From the NCBI GenBank assembly GCA_021234155.1, contig JAJEKV010000408.1, forward strand, positions 62,001 to 126,000: a DNA stretch of 64,000 nt, in the 5' to 3' direction. Within the stretch, counting starts at the first letter, position 1; each line of letters starts with the position of its first letter. A model generated the notes under the pieces. The model had not been told where the DNA came from and made no database searches. It saw only the letters and a program-made list of their open reading frames with translations. This document shows, in pieces, positions 23,344-34,441 of the stretch. The stretch is from Isoetes taiwanensis (lineage: Eukaryota > Streptophyta > Lycopodiopsida > Isoetales > Isoetaceae). A program made the translations under genes and the position numbers.

Positions 23344-24389
23344 AAGGCATGTACTTCCGAATTTGTTGGCAAGTGAAAGTATTCCCAACTCGCCACTCCC
23401 TTCCTCGCATGTCTCCCCGCAGCGGATTTTTTGTGAGTTAGAAATGGAGATTACGTGAAGCAATTCCTATTCTTAGTTCTTCTTTGGGAGAAAGACATTC
23501 CTAGTTATGTTCTCGTTAATGCTGCGCAATATCTTAGTTCCTAACACCGGTCTCGATGATTTCTATCTCGGTTGCTTGCTACTACTCTAACCACTATTCT
23601 CACTTGTGCCTGTACAATGTATTCAATTCAACCACAAGCAAGAAAAAGATAACAAAAACAGAAAACAATACAAAGGGAAAACAGATAACAGTGAGATTAG
23701 TGAGATCAATGAGAAAAACAGAGAACAAAGGAGAGAAGAGTACGAGAGAAATTGGAGAACAGTACAGAGAAATGAGATTAAAAAAGGGTATGATATTACA
23801 AAAACATACCTGGAAGATTTGCTGGATGAGGAGGAGGCTTCCGAGTTCGCTTCCATGTGGGTATAGTCGTTGGCAAAGCGTGAATAAGGATTTCTCGGTC
23901 AAAATTGTATCGAGGGGGATCAATAAGAGCCTCTAACAATGTAATATAAGTAAAAATGCACTAAAGGACTTCTGAGAAAACTAAAAGCAAAGACTAAAAA
24001 GGGCCTCACTTTCTTCTCAGTGAACGCCGCTCGAACAATGAATTGCTGGCGAGAACTTTAAGGCCGGAAGGCGCCCCGATCCGTCGACCAAGCCGCTTGT
24101 CATAAGATGGCCTTTGAATCGCTTCGGTTCGATCGATCACCGATCGCAGAAAGCGCCCTAAGGAAACAGGGGAGGATGAGTGATCGAGAAAACAGGGGAG
24201 GAAGAATGGTCGGGGGGGAGAGGAAGAGGGTGCAATTACTGGCCGCACCCTCGAAACCTCAAAAAAAGTGCAATAATAAAACCATTGTCACGTGTGGGCC
24301 ATGCCCTCCATGACGATGGCGGTCGCGGATTGTCGACATGGCCACGGTTTCAGCCTCCGAGAGGCGCTAATGTGGACATGACAAGATAT
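23344..24389. other. no supportable gene
   Basis: Includes a purine-rich stretch (about 23,630-23,800, mostly A and G with AGAGAA-like words). It opens frames on both strands by composition and is not judged coding. Confidence 0.45.
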
Positions 24390-24670
24390 GAAAGGGTAGG
24401 TTATATGTTTATATATGTTATCTTATGTATTTAATAAGGTTTCAATGGTTGAATAGTTTCAATGGTTATATATGTTTACAATGTTTACATATGGTTTAGA
24501 ATGAGTGTGGTTGTATGCTTTAATATGGTTATATGATTTTTAGTTAATATGGTTGTATGATTTTTAGTTAATATGGTTGTATGATTTAATATGATTATAT
24601 TTAATATGTTTGTATGGTTTTATATGGTTCATATGGTCATATTTGTGGTGTTTGGGGCTATATGGTTTTA
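24390..24670. repeat. AT-rich degenerate minisatellite
   Basis: Repeated TTAATATGGTTGTATGATTT-like words, just upstream of the transposase-like gene. It may include its promoter. Confidence 0.6.
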
Positions 24671-24701
24671 ATGTGAGCTTTTTCATTCAGGGAACATGTG
24701 A

Positions 24702-27619
24702 GATGAGTAAAATGGAGCCAGGGAAGTCCAAAGGAGGCCATTGCCCTAGGCTCCAATGGAGGAAGATGGGTTGCCTTTTGTTGCACCCTTGCAACCAGGG
24801 CGGATTTGGCAGAGGGTATAATAACCTGCAGGTTGATCCATTTGATAGTGTGAATGATGAGAATTTGGGAGATGAACATCTTGGAGTTGGCATTGTGAAG
24901 CTTCTTATCGAAGTTGATACAATCATGTCCCGTGGAAGCTCTAGTGATTGCATTGTGTGCTCGGGGTCTGCCGGAGTCCCAAGCTCGATTAAGATGGCCA
25001 ATTAGATATATTACACACAAGAATGGTGATACTCTAGATTGCCCTACTGAACTACACACCCCAAGGCCCACCCAAGGCCATGTGGAAGATTTGGTGGTCG
25101 ATGAGCATCCTTTGATCACAAGGAAGAGACGCTATGTCTTTCATAAAAGGCAGCCAAAGGTGCCCAAGAGGCCTAGAAGTGACAAATATTTAGAAAGGAT
25201 GGAAAGTATGGCACCAACCAAAGAAAACCTGGAGGCAATTAGGGGACAAGAGTGTTGCAACCTAGATTGCAGTCAAAGCATTACAATGTGGATGACCTCG
25301 TGCGCAGATAAGGTCCCAATACATTGGACAACTTCAAAAGATAGGATTAATTTCATTTACTCCTTTGTGTAGGAATTCAAAGCTATGATGAAAACAGGTG
25401 GCTACTATATCAATTGAGGGGCATGAAGGTATGTATGAGAGCATTGAGATGGATTCTTGGGGTGAGCAAGTCTTCATTTTACAGATACTGGGAGCAGGTT
25501 AGAAAAGGGCACACTTTGTTCCAACATGGTAATGCACTCACTTTGAAAACTAGAGCAAATACTCTAAAGGCCATTGCAGTCTTCGAGAGCTTTGTGAGAT
25601 ACATGTCTCAATCTATGCCTCACAAGTCGAAGGTGAACGAAAGCACGGTGTGCGCGAGTGGTGCAAAGAGTGTTGCCACAACACTATATCCGAAGGAGTG
25701 CCTTAAGGAGGTCAACTCCATCCTAGAAACCACTTGGAGGTAGGCCTCTTTCTCAATCACATTGGGGTAAGTTATGGAGCACTCACTTCTCGGATGTGAG
25801 TGTCCTACAACACATGCCATTCTCAAAGTGCAACACTTGCATTCAACTCAAGGATACACTTGCATCAACCGCAATAGAGAAAGAAAGAATGGCAATTAGG
25901 GAGCAATTTGCAGATCACCAAAGGGACCAAATATCATGTAGAGCAGTTGTATTGGCATTGGAGAACATTTTTCGAGATGCGCCCGAACAAATTTTTGTGT
26001 ATAATTCATGATAAGATGGACCAACACAAGACTTTCTTGCCAAAGCTAGATCCTTTACCCAAGCGTTGTCAAAACGCCGCATGATGAAAGTAAGTCCGGG
26101 CGGGTGTATTAACACATGGTCATGGAACTGGAACATATGGTCATTTTGTGCTTGATCTATGGAGAGATGATCCAAACTTCCATGTGAGCTCTATTTTCAA
26201 GTGCCTCGAGAACACTAGAGAAAGGATCGATAGAAGGGAGGAGGTATTCCCCTTCAAGCACCCATTTTGAGGCTTTGATGGATGATCAACCGCTTTGTTA
26301 CCAAAGGCGGATAAAAAGCTCACATCCAAGGTGTCTAGTGAATCAAGGAGGACTTGGGATGATTTCCCCTTACTTGAGAAATCACCGCCTCGAGGAGCTA
26401 TGTGTTGATTGGACAACTGTTGGAAAGAAAACAAGAATAGATGGATGTTTGGGGCAATGTCATACTTGATGGCAGGTGGGAGTATTCAAAGTTGTGAAAG
26501 TGGGATTCATGATGGTTGGGCATACGCATGATGATATAGATGGATTCTTTTGAACTTTCTCCACCAAGCTCAAGAGAGAAAACGTGACCACTCTCCCCGA
26601 ACTAATGGATGTGTTTGAGAGCTGCATTGACCCCAACCCAATGGCTTTCTTTGATGGATGAGGTTGCGTGATTGGAAATCATTTGTAGAAGGATACTTGC
26701 TAGATGGTAAGGACCGGTTGATGGAGACACACAAAGCCACTTCAGTTCAAGTTTTGGGTTAGGGATGGAATACCAATCATGCAATATAAGTGGAGACCAG
26801 GTGACAAGTTGTGGATGCCCTGCACAAGGTATCGAAGTTGTGGCAAAGGGGTGTTTTGGTGAAGTTCTCATTCCTAAAGGGCAACCAAAACCACTACCTC
26901 CCTTCAAGGCAGTCAAAGACTCTAGCCAACCGGGTGAAGGGCATCAAGGACTACATAACACTTTGGGATGATGTTAAAATGGAAAGCACACCTCCACTCT
27001 TAAGAAAAATCAAATGGACTCCCTAATCAAGTAATCGGGAGAAAGTTGTGACATGCTTGGAAACCGAACACCATGTGGGAGGGAGCTAAGAGACGGGTTC
27101 TGCCGAGTCAAGATGGGAGGGTTCTCAAGGTGCAAGCACGTCTAAGAATGCTCACTTGGGTCCCAACAAGGGTTCCAAGTGGTTTGTGGGAAGTAAGGCC
27201 TCAAAGCCGAAGTGGTTTGATCTTCCTGAGTGGGATCCCTTTGAGGACATCAAGGAAGGATACTTTGTGCTAGTAAGGCGATGATGAGGACTGTCCAATA
27301 TGGTTAGGGGTGGCACTCTCTCGATGTAACCACCACTATGCCCGATGGAGAGGAGTTGCGGCCCCGATTCCAAATTCAATATTGGGAGCCCATTGGGAGA
27401 CACAAGAAGGGCAACTTGAAGGAGCAATACACCGACATTTGGGAGAAGAAGTGGGAGGGCAATTATCTTGACCCTCAAAGGAGGGAATTGGTGGAGTGTG
27501 TGGTATGGTCATATCCAAGTTCTCACGTTGCAAAGGACAACACACACAAGATCCCAAGAAGGGAGATGGACAAGGCCATGAGCAACCTCCATGCTATATC
27601 ATTGTATGAGGGCACATAA
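24702..27619 (+). CDS. transposase-like gene (DUF7869-like), frameshifted
   Basis: Read across several frames and possible introns. Blocks in order are a basic N-terminal part (KRRYVFHKRQPKVPKRPRSD, ~25,110), ECCNLDCSQSITMWM (~25,250), VCMRALRWILGVSKSSFYRY (~25,425), FSKCNTCIQLKDTL (~25,810), HDKMDQHKTFLPKL (~26,010), DLWRDDPNFHVSS (~26,155), VGFMMVGHTHDDIDGFF (~26,500), and a C-terminal domain with FEDIKEGYFVLV and IWLGVALSDV (~27,240). The conserved Asp-rich blocks and the GHTHDDID motif match a widespread transposase-like family that I recall as DUF7869; that name is from memory. Several frameshifts make this copy non-functional as written. Some sit at CTG/CAG sites that are intact in the partial copy at 49.4 kb, so they may be sequence errors. 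It ends just inside the right TIR and is the natural candidate for the element's own transposase. Confidence 0.55.
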
Positions 27620-27790
27620 TATTGAGAAGTTTGAAAACTATCTCAACTAGTGGTTTGTAAAATTTATGAGGAAAACAAGTAACCCAATTCTATGTGTGTC
27701 ATGTGTAATTCTATTCAAGCAATCAATTCAGAAATTTCTTTTATGGTGTGTGAGTCCCATTTTCAGTCCGAGTCCCAAAATTCAAGATTT

Positions 27791-27815
27791 GTCCCACTTT
27801 AATTAAATACGACTT
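27791..27815 (-). repeat. right terminal inverted repeat
   Basis: Reverse complement of 15,583-15,607, followed by ATTA at 27,816-27,819. Confidence 0.8.
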
Positions 27816-28233
27816 ATTAGAGAATTTTCGTTTTCTTGATCGAGAACGAAATAGATTGTAGTATTCATCAGAAATACAATTATTTGTTCTAATTTAGCTA
27901 GATGCAGTGTCTGGGAAGGCTAAATCCGAGCAACAAAATATTTAACGCGAGATTCCATATTGTGTTGGTAAATATCGCTTGGAGACCAGCAATTCAACCT
28001 CCAAAATATGGACATAATTGCTCGAACAGATCGCCATAGCGATTTATGGAAGCACAAAACATATAAAATTAAGATAAGAGTGTGATAAAACAGAAGAGAT
28101 ACGGTAGTAGGAAAACATGGAAAATGATTACATTCCCATCATTTACATTGGCAAATAAGTACGTGTTAATTAGGCCATTGAGAAATTAGATATTAAATTA
28201 TGAGAAGAGGTGAGAACAATCGCCACGGCGATT

Positions 28234-31026
28234 TCACTGAGTCTCCTGGACAGAATCTGGAACAATAGCAAGCTGCTTTGATATTCTTGTAATATGTGCC
28301 TGGCCTGCTGCTATAGCCTGCGACATTTCCATTTCTGTGTAGCCAGTAACAGTAGGCATGTCAACTTTTATTGCCTCAGCTAATTTTCTGACATGTTCAG
28401 AGCCTGATGACATTTCGGTCTCCATGCTGTCTGTTCCTCCTAATAATTCCTGCTGTAGCAGCTTGCTAAATTCAGGACTCCCATTCTTCTTTAACCGTTT
28501 GGAGTTACTGTCCTTTGCCTCATCCTCAATTTGGGCTTCATCAGATCCTATATACTCAAACGTCGAGCAAGTGCGCTTCTCGGCTGATTTTCATGTAAGC
28601 ATGGGCATTGCTGCGTCAAGTTGTTGGTTTAATAATTCTAACTTTGCGAATTTTGGATCAAGCTCCTCGCATTTCTTTTCAGCTCCTTCTATGAGGGCCC
28701 TAGCTTCTGCCAGCGTCTCTTCATAGCCTTTGGCATCTAATTTGTCCAATATGTCATCCAAATTGGTCAAATCTGTATGCTGAATAATATTTACGTCGGG
28801 CTGATCAGTATTTACTTGGTCATCCTTTACATTGTTTTCCTCCTCCACATGGTGGCTCGTCCTGGCCATCTTCTCCAAGGTCTCAAAAAAGGATACCAGG
28901 AAACAACATAGCTTAGCATCGTCTTCGAATGAAACACTCCGTTTTCCCTGGATCAAAGCCACCCTAGAGGCTGTACCTGCTGAGAAAAAATCAAGAACAG
29001 TCACGTCAATGGGAACTAGTTCATTAACTATGTGATAAATGTAAGATGTCTTGGCTTGACTTTTCAAAACAAAGTCACCATCCATGTTCGCCCAAAAAAA
29101 ACTTAGGCTTGTCTGTAAAATACATCATGTATTTTTTCTTCATTTTTTCATCCTGCTCTTCGTTGCCTGTAATCTCGTATTTCGGAATGGGAGTGCTTTT
29201 CGGGGCGTTGTTCACCTGTGTTAATCTGAGTTCCAAATTAGGCTGCAAGGGAATCACGCGAGCCTCACTTCTGTTAATGGTCACATGCGTGATGTAGTAT
29301 TGGAACTCCTTGACCATCTTCTTGCTTACCTAGCCCTGCTCTTCGTAAACACCAATGGATACATGTGAACTACCTTGCACCTGACTTTGGCTATATAAGC
29401 AATTAGATAGTTAACCAGATCTCAAAAACATGACAATGTGATAGATCTTGGCAGTAGTCATAATAGCAATCCTATTGAAGAGGTCCAGATATTTCTTTAC
29501 ATCCCATACTGTGGTGTACCTCCTCATGTCAATGAACACCATTGTCGGCGTTTATGCTCTCGTGTTTTTACAGGTATTCCGTGTTTAGTCACTCTGTAGA
29601 TGGTATTTTTCTTTTCTTTCAGCTTGTTTGCTTCTTCTTGCTTAAGAATAGACCTGATTGATTCAAGAAAGACACCTGGAAGATTCCCCTGCACATGGTC
29701 CTTGTTGTAGTTAGCTTTGATATACTCAAAATCAAATCCTGCAATGTCAAGAAGCCGCTGCTCGGTAAACTTTGGAAACTTGCTTGCAAGCTCCTCAAAA
29801 CTGGCATAACAATCGTCCATAATGCTACTAGCATAGGACAACATTTCTTGGCGCATAAGAGTGAGTGTCCTGATGTCGATTGCCCTTTGTTTACAGTCAC
29901 AACGACCAGCATATTCTGATTGCACTTTCAAGTATGTCTTTCCTTCTAAAATTTCATCCATTAGCTGTGAAACTTCCTCATTCGACATACCACGTAAGTA
30001 ACGCAATTGCTGAAGAAATCTTTGGTGGGCCTGTCAGGCAATTCACCATGATCATCCACAAGTTTCCTGCCCGTCCACTTAGAAACAACTTGCATAAACT
30101 TGGACCAAGGCTCTTCTTGCATGAATATGAATTGCTTTTCATCTTTTAGCTCCTTCACCTTTAATGTGGTGGTTGCCACCTCCACAACATCCTGCAAAAT
30201 AAATAGGTCTTAAGGATCGCGGTGGCGATCTTGCCAAGCAGAAAAATAAGTACTTACCTTCCATGCAGATGTCACAGCCGTTCATGTTGGCCCTTGTGGT
30301 GGACATCCATAGGCTTTGTGTTGATTGCGAAGTTGCTGGAGCTTTTCGACGATGGGTTCCTTATAGACTGTGTTAGCAATAATATCATTACATTGTAATA
30401 GATAATTGTATATATTCTTTGTCAGTCAGATTCCCATTCAACACTCTAGTTCTTCTCCTTGCGTATGCCTTTGCAAATTCTAACCGTTGCTGAACATCAC
30501 CGATGTGGGAGCAGAGCAATTGAGCAGCAAATATACTGTGGTTGCCAGAAATGACATGAATGTTCTTTCCAGTCAAGTCCTCTGGCACTGACCATGTGAC
30601 CTTCTTCCTGTTCCACATGTTAACAGATCAGCTAAAAGCAAGAGATCACAAATGACATCGTAAAACAAACATCGCTTACCTCGTAATTGGATCGAATGGT
30701 ACTACATCTGCCGGTGTGAGCACTTCAGTAGGGCACGATTTAAAACTCCTCAGTAACGTCTGAACATGGTCATTCGACCGAATTCTGTGAGTCGTATTGG
30801 CGGGTGCAGATTCACAATAAAAAATGCTGACTTTAATGAACCAATTGACTCCCATTGGATAAAACTTCTTGAACTCTTTTAATTTCTGAGTAGTTTGATC
30901 TGCCAACTTCTTTTCCTCCTCAGGATTGAATTTCAGTTCAGGAGGCAGGCGTACTGCACTAGGATAGGTGAGAGCAGATGATGAAGCTGCGGCAATCTCA
31001 GAAGATGTGGGTGTGGTGGAAGTGAA
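28234..31026 (-). pseudogene. ParB-like plus DNA methyltransferase-like gene, copy A
   Basis: Minus-strand exons. From 31,026 to 30,680 a Pro/Ser-rich lead is followed by IRSNDHVQTLLRSFKSCP and DVVPFDPITR. After a GT-AG intron, 30,607 downward gives VTWSVPEDLTGKNIHVISGN with HSIFAAQLL, matching the ParB/sulfiredoxin-fold GNHR-type pocket. From 30,191 a helical middle follows, then TMVFIDMRRYTTVWDVKKY (~29,525). VLDFFSAGTASRVALIQGKR (~28,995) is the SAM-binding motif I of N6/N4-type DNA methyltransferases. A coiled-coil, Lys-rich tail follows, ending at 28,234. Motif I after the central region fits beta-class order, but a clean DPPY motif was not found. Lesions include a frameshift near 30,405, a TGA near 30,283, a frameshift near 30,010 and an extra T near 29,090. 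The 5' end is cut by the LINE junction. Confidence 0.6.
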
Positions 31027-32690
31027 CTATATGCTAATGCATCTAATATTGACTTCTTTCTTGAGACAATTAGCCAATTCTCTGCTGCCTTTGTTGTTCA
31101 TTTGAATCTGTCCAAATATACTAATATTGGTAATATCAATCATTCAAATTTTGCTAATATTAGGGTTTTAAATTGCAATCAAGCTTCTGTGCTATTAGGC
31201 ATGCCTCTTTCTCAGAATACTTGCTTGAAAGGCCTTTGGTAGCCTATTGTTGATAGAATTAAGAGGAAGTTGAATAATTATAAAAACTGCTTATCCTTTG
31301 CAGGCAGACTCTAATTGCAAATTCTGTCTTGGCTAGTTCCTTGTTGTATTTGGTGCTGATCCTCCTATGAAGATCCTTTCTTGAAATGTTAGGGGTATTA
31401 AAGGTCCTCTTAAAAGAAGGAGAGTTATCTCTCAAGTCAGAAACTATAATGCTGACATTATCCTTCTCCAGGAGTTAAGCTCCCAAAATTTGAAGCTTCA
31501 AATCTTGGTGATTGGATTTACCCCGGTGCCTCATCTACTTGGATTGAAGCGAGTGGTAGAAGTGGTGGTCTTGCTATTATTTGGAGAAACATTAAACATG
31601 TTTCCTTCTTCAATTCTCCCTCCAAGATGTGGGTGGCTGTTATCTACACAATTCAAGAATCTATTTTTGGTGTTGTGAATATTTATGCTTCCACCAATCC
31701 TAAAGAAAGGGAATCCCTGTGGACTGAGATCAGCTCTTGGATCTCTAGCAAGCCTACTACTGATTGGATTGTTGCTGGTGATTTTAACAACACTCCATCA
31801 TGTAATATGAAGCTTGGCAACAAAATTAATATGTCTGGCTTAGAAAGGAAAAATTGGAATACCTTTATATTTGATTCCTCTTTGGTTTATGTGCCTTCTT
31901 CCACTGCTACTTTCACTTGGTCTAACAAACACAAGGGAGATAAAAGAGTCTACTATGCTTTGGATAGGTTTTATATCTGCAGTCCAGATTCTTCCTTTTG
32001 GGATAACTGCTTTCTTATCAGTGATCAATGTACTGCTATTTTTGATCATCAACCCCAATTTCTGAATACTCGTCACCTGACTCAGATTCCAAGAGATGGT
32101 AGTGTCTCTTACAAATTCAATTGTGTCTCGCTTAACAATGACTTATTTGTAAAGGACTTCAGAGAATTTTACCAGAATATTCACATTGAAAGCAATGGTC
32201 ATTCCATGAAGAAGTTCTACTCCAAAATTAAGGTGATTAAAAATTGGATGAAAGAGTGATCTAAAAGTAGACATTTGTTGAGACTAAAAGAGAAGGAAAG
32301 CTTTCTTTATCAGATGAGGGAAATAAGGTCTCTGCTTCAAGAGGATCCTTATAATACTAGCCTTCATATTCGTGAGAAAATTATAGAGAATCATCTAAAG
32401 AATATTGAAGAAAATGAGGCTAAGAGTTCTGCAATAAAATGTAAAGTCAAGTTCAATAAGGAGATGGATTATGGTAGCTCTAAGTTCTTTTTCAAAGTGG
32501 CCAAAATAGGCTTCTTAGAAATAGAACTGATGCAAGTACTAATTTGGATGATCCCAAACATATCAAATCCTTCTTCCAGGATAATTATGCCTCTCTTTTT
32601 TCAAGGGTCCCTCCAGGTCATATCGATACTACCAGGAAAAAGGATTTCTTAGCTCTTATGGACACTTGCTACCATGCTATGGCAGCATAG
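31027..32690 (+). mobile_element. LINE fragment with permuted order, copy A
   Basis: From 31,027 to about 31,350 the sequence reads like the thumb region of a LINE reverse transcriptase (NINHSNFANIRVLNC, LLGMPLSQNTCLKGLW, PIVDRIKRKLNNYKNCLSFA). This is directly followed by the start of a LINE endonuclease (NVRGIKGPLKRRRVISQV, IILLQE), WIVAGDFNNTPS and a helical linker. It ends with FFQDNYASLFSRVPPGHID at about 32,630, where the reverse transcriptase palm should begin. A stop follows at 32,690. There is no palm domain and no poly(A), so this is a rearranged, inactive piece. Confidence 0.75.
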
Positions 32691-33257
32691 AAGAGCAAGG
32701 CACAATGTGATTTACTCATGCTTACACTTGGATTTGAACACAGATACATAAGCACAATTCATTTGAAGAGAATGCATATTTGCACATTATGAAGTGGAGA
32801 CTTGAAGACCAAGGTGAGGACATTCATGAAATATAACACAAGCATACTAGGGAAGGTGACTCAAGCAAGGCAACTTTGAAGATTTGAAGACCCCTTGAAG
32901 TGACCATATCCTATGATCTCCATCTCAAGCCTTCCATATCCCTTGCCATGAGAACATGCCTATGTGACCTCAAATTCCATGCCTAGCTTTCATTTCCTAA
33001 AGCAAATTGGCCTAGAAGATTTTTTCTAATTAAAACTTCTCTTTCATATGTCATTCACACCACCACACACCCACCATACCATCACCATCTTGTAAAAGCA
33101 AAATTTTCACTTGATTTGGCCATACCCATGGTCTAGGGTCGAATTCTCTCTCTAGAAGTCAAATGGTGAGAGAAAGTGCAAAATTCCTAAGGGAAGCAAC
33201 AAAAGTCAAAGATTTGCCTAAAGAATGCAATTAATATGCATTAGCATTAAATTGACC
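32691..33257 (+). repeat. shared noncoding segment, truncated at 33,257
   Basis: Matches 42,984-43,587 and 55,171-55,775, where it leads into the gypsy element. In this copy about 47 bp present in the others (near 43,196) are missing. Similarity stops exactly after ATTAGCATTAAATTGACC. It may be part of a gypsy LTR or leader, but no paired LTR was found. Confidence 0.7.
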
Positions 33258-33733
33258 AGAGTTTCTGTGATGAGATGCCTTTCAAGTATCCTTTGGAGTC
33301 TTCTAATCCTATTTTTATGAAGCCACTCCATAAGGTATATGCAGCTTTCCCTGAGTATGGCAGAAATGTAATTATTGCAGATGATGAGGTTTACAAGACA
33401 TTTCTGTCCCCACCATTTACTTCCATCATGGTGCCTACTTTCACCTGTCAGCCAACTGATGAAATTCTGGATGTTTATGTGCTTCCAATACTTAGACAGG
33501 TGTCACATGCTGAAGATACTTTAGCTGTACTGAAGAATAACACTAGAGCAGAATGTTATACAAGTATTTCCCTGGGTGTTCTTGAAGAATTATTCCAGCA
33601 GGACATTGGAGCAGATAAGAAACTGCTGGTCAAAGCATACTGCAAGGGCCAGATTCAGTGGTTAGTTGATGCACATCGAAATGTCTTCAGTGCAGACCAG
33701 TTGGTTCATCTACAGAAGTTTTTAGATTCCTGA
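33258..33733 (+). CDS. unknown ORF, 5' end cut by the repeat boundary
   Basis: An uninterrupted frame of about 158 codons is open from the edge of the shared repeat at 33,258 (a Met lies at 33,275) to a stop at 33,733. It has clear protein character (VYAAFPEYGRNVIIADDEVY, EILDVYVLPILRQV, YCKGQIQWLVDAHRN). I do not recognise it. Because it opens exactly at the breakpoint, it is probably the C-terminal part of a longer protein. Confidence 0.45.
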
Positions 33734-33792
33734 TCCTGGTATAAACTTTGTAAATTGCCTCAATTTTGTTACATAGAGGCATGTAACTATGT

Positions 33793-33858
33793 GAGTGCAG
33801 ATTTGCCTCCATTTTGTACAGATAATATGAGAGTGCAGATTTGCCTCCATTTTGTAAC
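33793..33858. repeat. 38-bp tandem duplication
   Basis: GAGTGCAGATTTGCCTCCAT recurs at 33,793 and 33,831 in the 3' flank of the preceding ORF. Confidence 0.7.
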
Positions 33859-33969
33859 TACACAAGAATTTTGTACCATCTTGCAATGTAATATATCTTC
33901 ATTCTCTTTCATTATATGTTCTCGTATGAATTTTCTTGAAATTGCAAAGTTAACTGTGCAGATGTTATG

Positions 33970-34185
33970 CTTTCCCAATTCAAGAAAAAATAGTTTAGAC
34001 TATAAGACTCCTCACAGCCACAACCCAAACCTTTTGCAAATGATTTTAATCTTGGCAGGAACTCAAAGGAGTTGAGAAGATGTGGATTGAATTTGGACTG
34101 AAGTATTGCATCAGACCTTGTTCATATTGATGACACTGACCAGGTCAAAATTTGGTCAATGTCCCTGGCCGAAGTCAATTTTTTG
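33970..34185 (+). repeat. dispersed repeat, copy 1
   Basis: Roughly 80% similar, by eye, to 37,446-37,660 in the same orientation. Both contain GCAAATGATTTTAATCTTGG and GTCAATGTCCCTGGC. Confidence 0.75.
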
Positions 34186-34441
34186 CAGACATGTATAAGC
34201 TGGGAATTTTTGGACTCTGAATAAAAGCAAGATATGTAGAACTAATTTGAAAAGTAATCAAATGCTGAAGAACAAATGTGAACAGTAATCAAATGCTGTG
34301 GTGCACAGATAATTGAAAAAAAGAGAAATTTTTCACATTAATAACACAATAGCCTGCAGGCTCGAATTTAAAAGACATCTGAGCCTGCAAAATTACAAAA
34401 TTGGAGCAAAATTACAAAAAGGATGAAGACGGATGGCCTAC

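Larger units (their letters stand above)
15583..27815. mobile_element. 12.2-kb TIR DNA transposon with cargo
   Basis: Perfect 25-bp inverted ends (beginning AAGTCGTATTTAATTAAAGT) lie at 15,583-15,607 and 27,791-27,815, each followed outside by ATTA, a likely 4-bp target duplication. The left flank is ATTA-rich, so the duplication is not certain. GGGACTC-type words repeat inside the right end. Inside are a minus-strand gene region with an FCP1-like domain, a dense field of palindromes, and a plus-strand transposase-like gene that ends 172 bp before the right TIR. A partial copy of the right end sits at 49,424-50,277. The superfamily was not identified. Confidence 0.7.

Noticed and set aside
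23600-23936. Overlapping long frames on both strands
   Set aside because: They arise from an A/G-rich low-complexity tract with no stop-generating words, and there is no domain on either strand.
32691-33257. Solo LTR
   Set aside because: The segment is shared with the gypsy copies, but no TG...CA ends, target duplication or paired 3' LTR could be shown.
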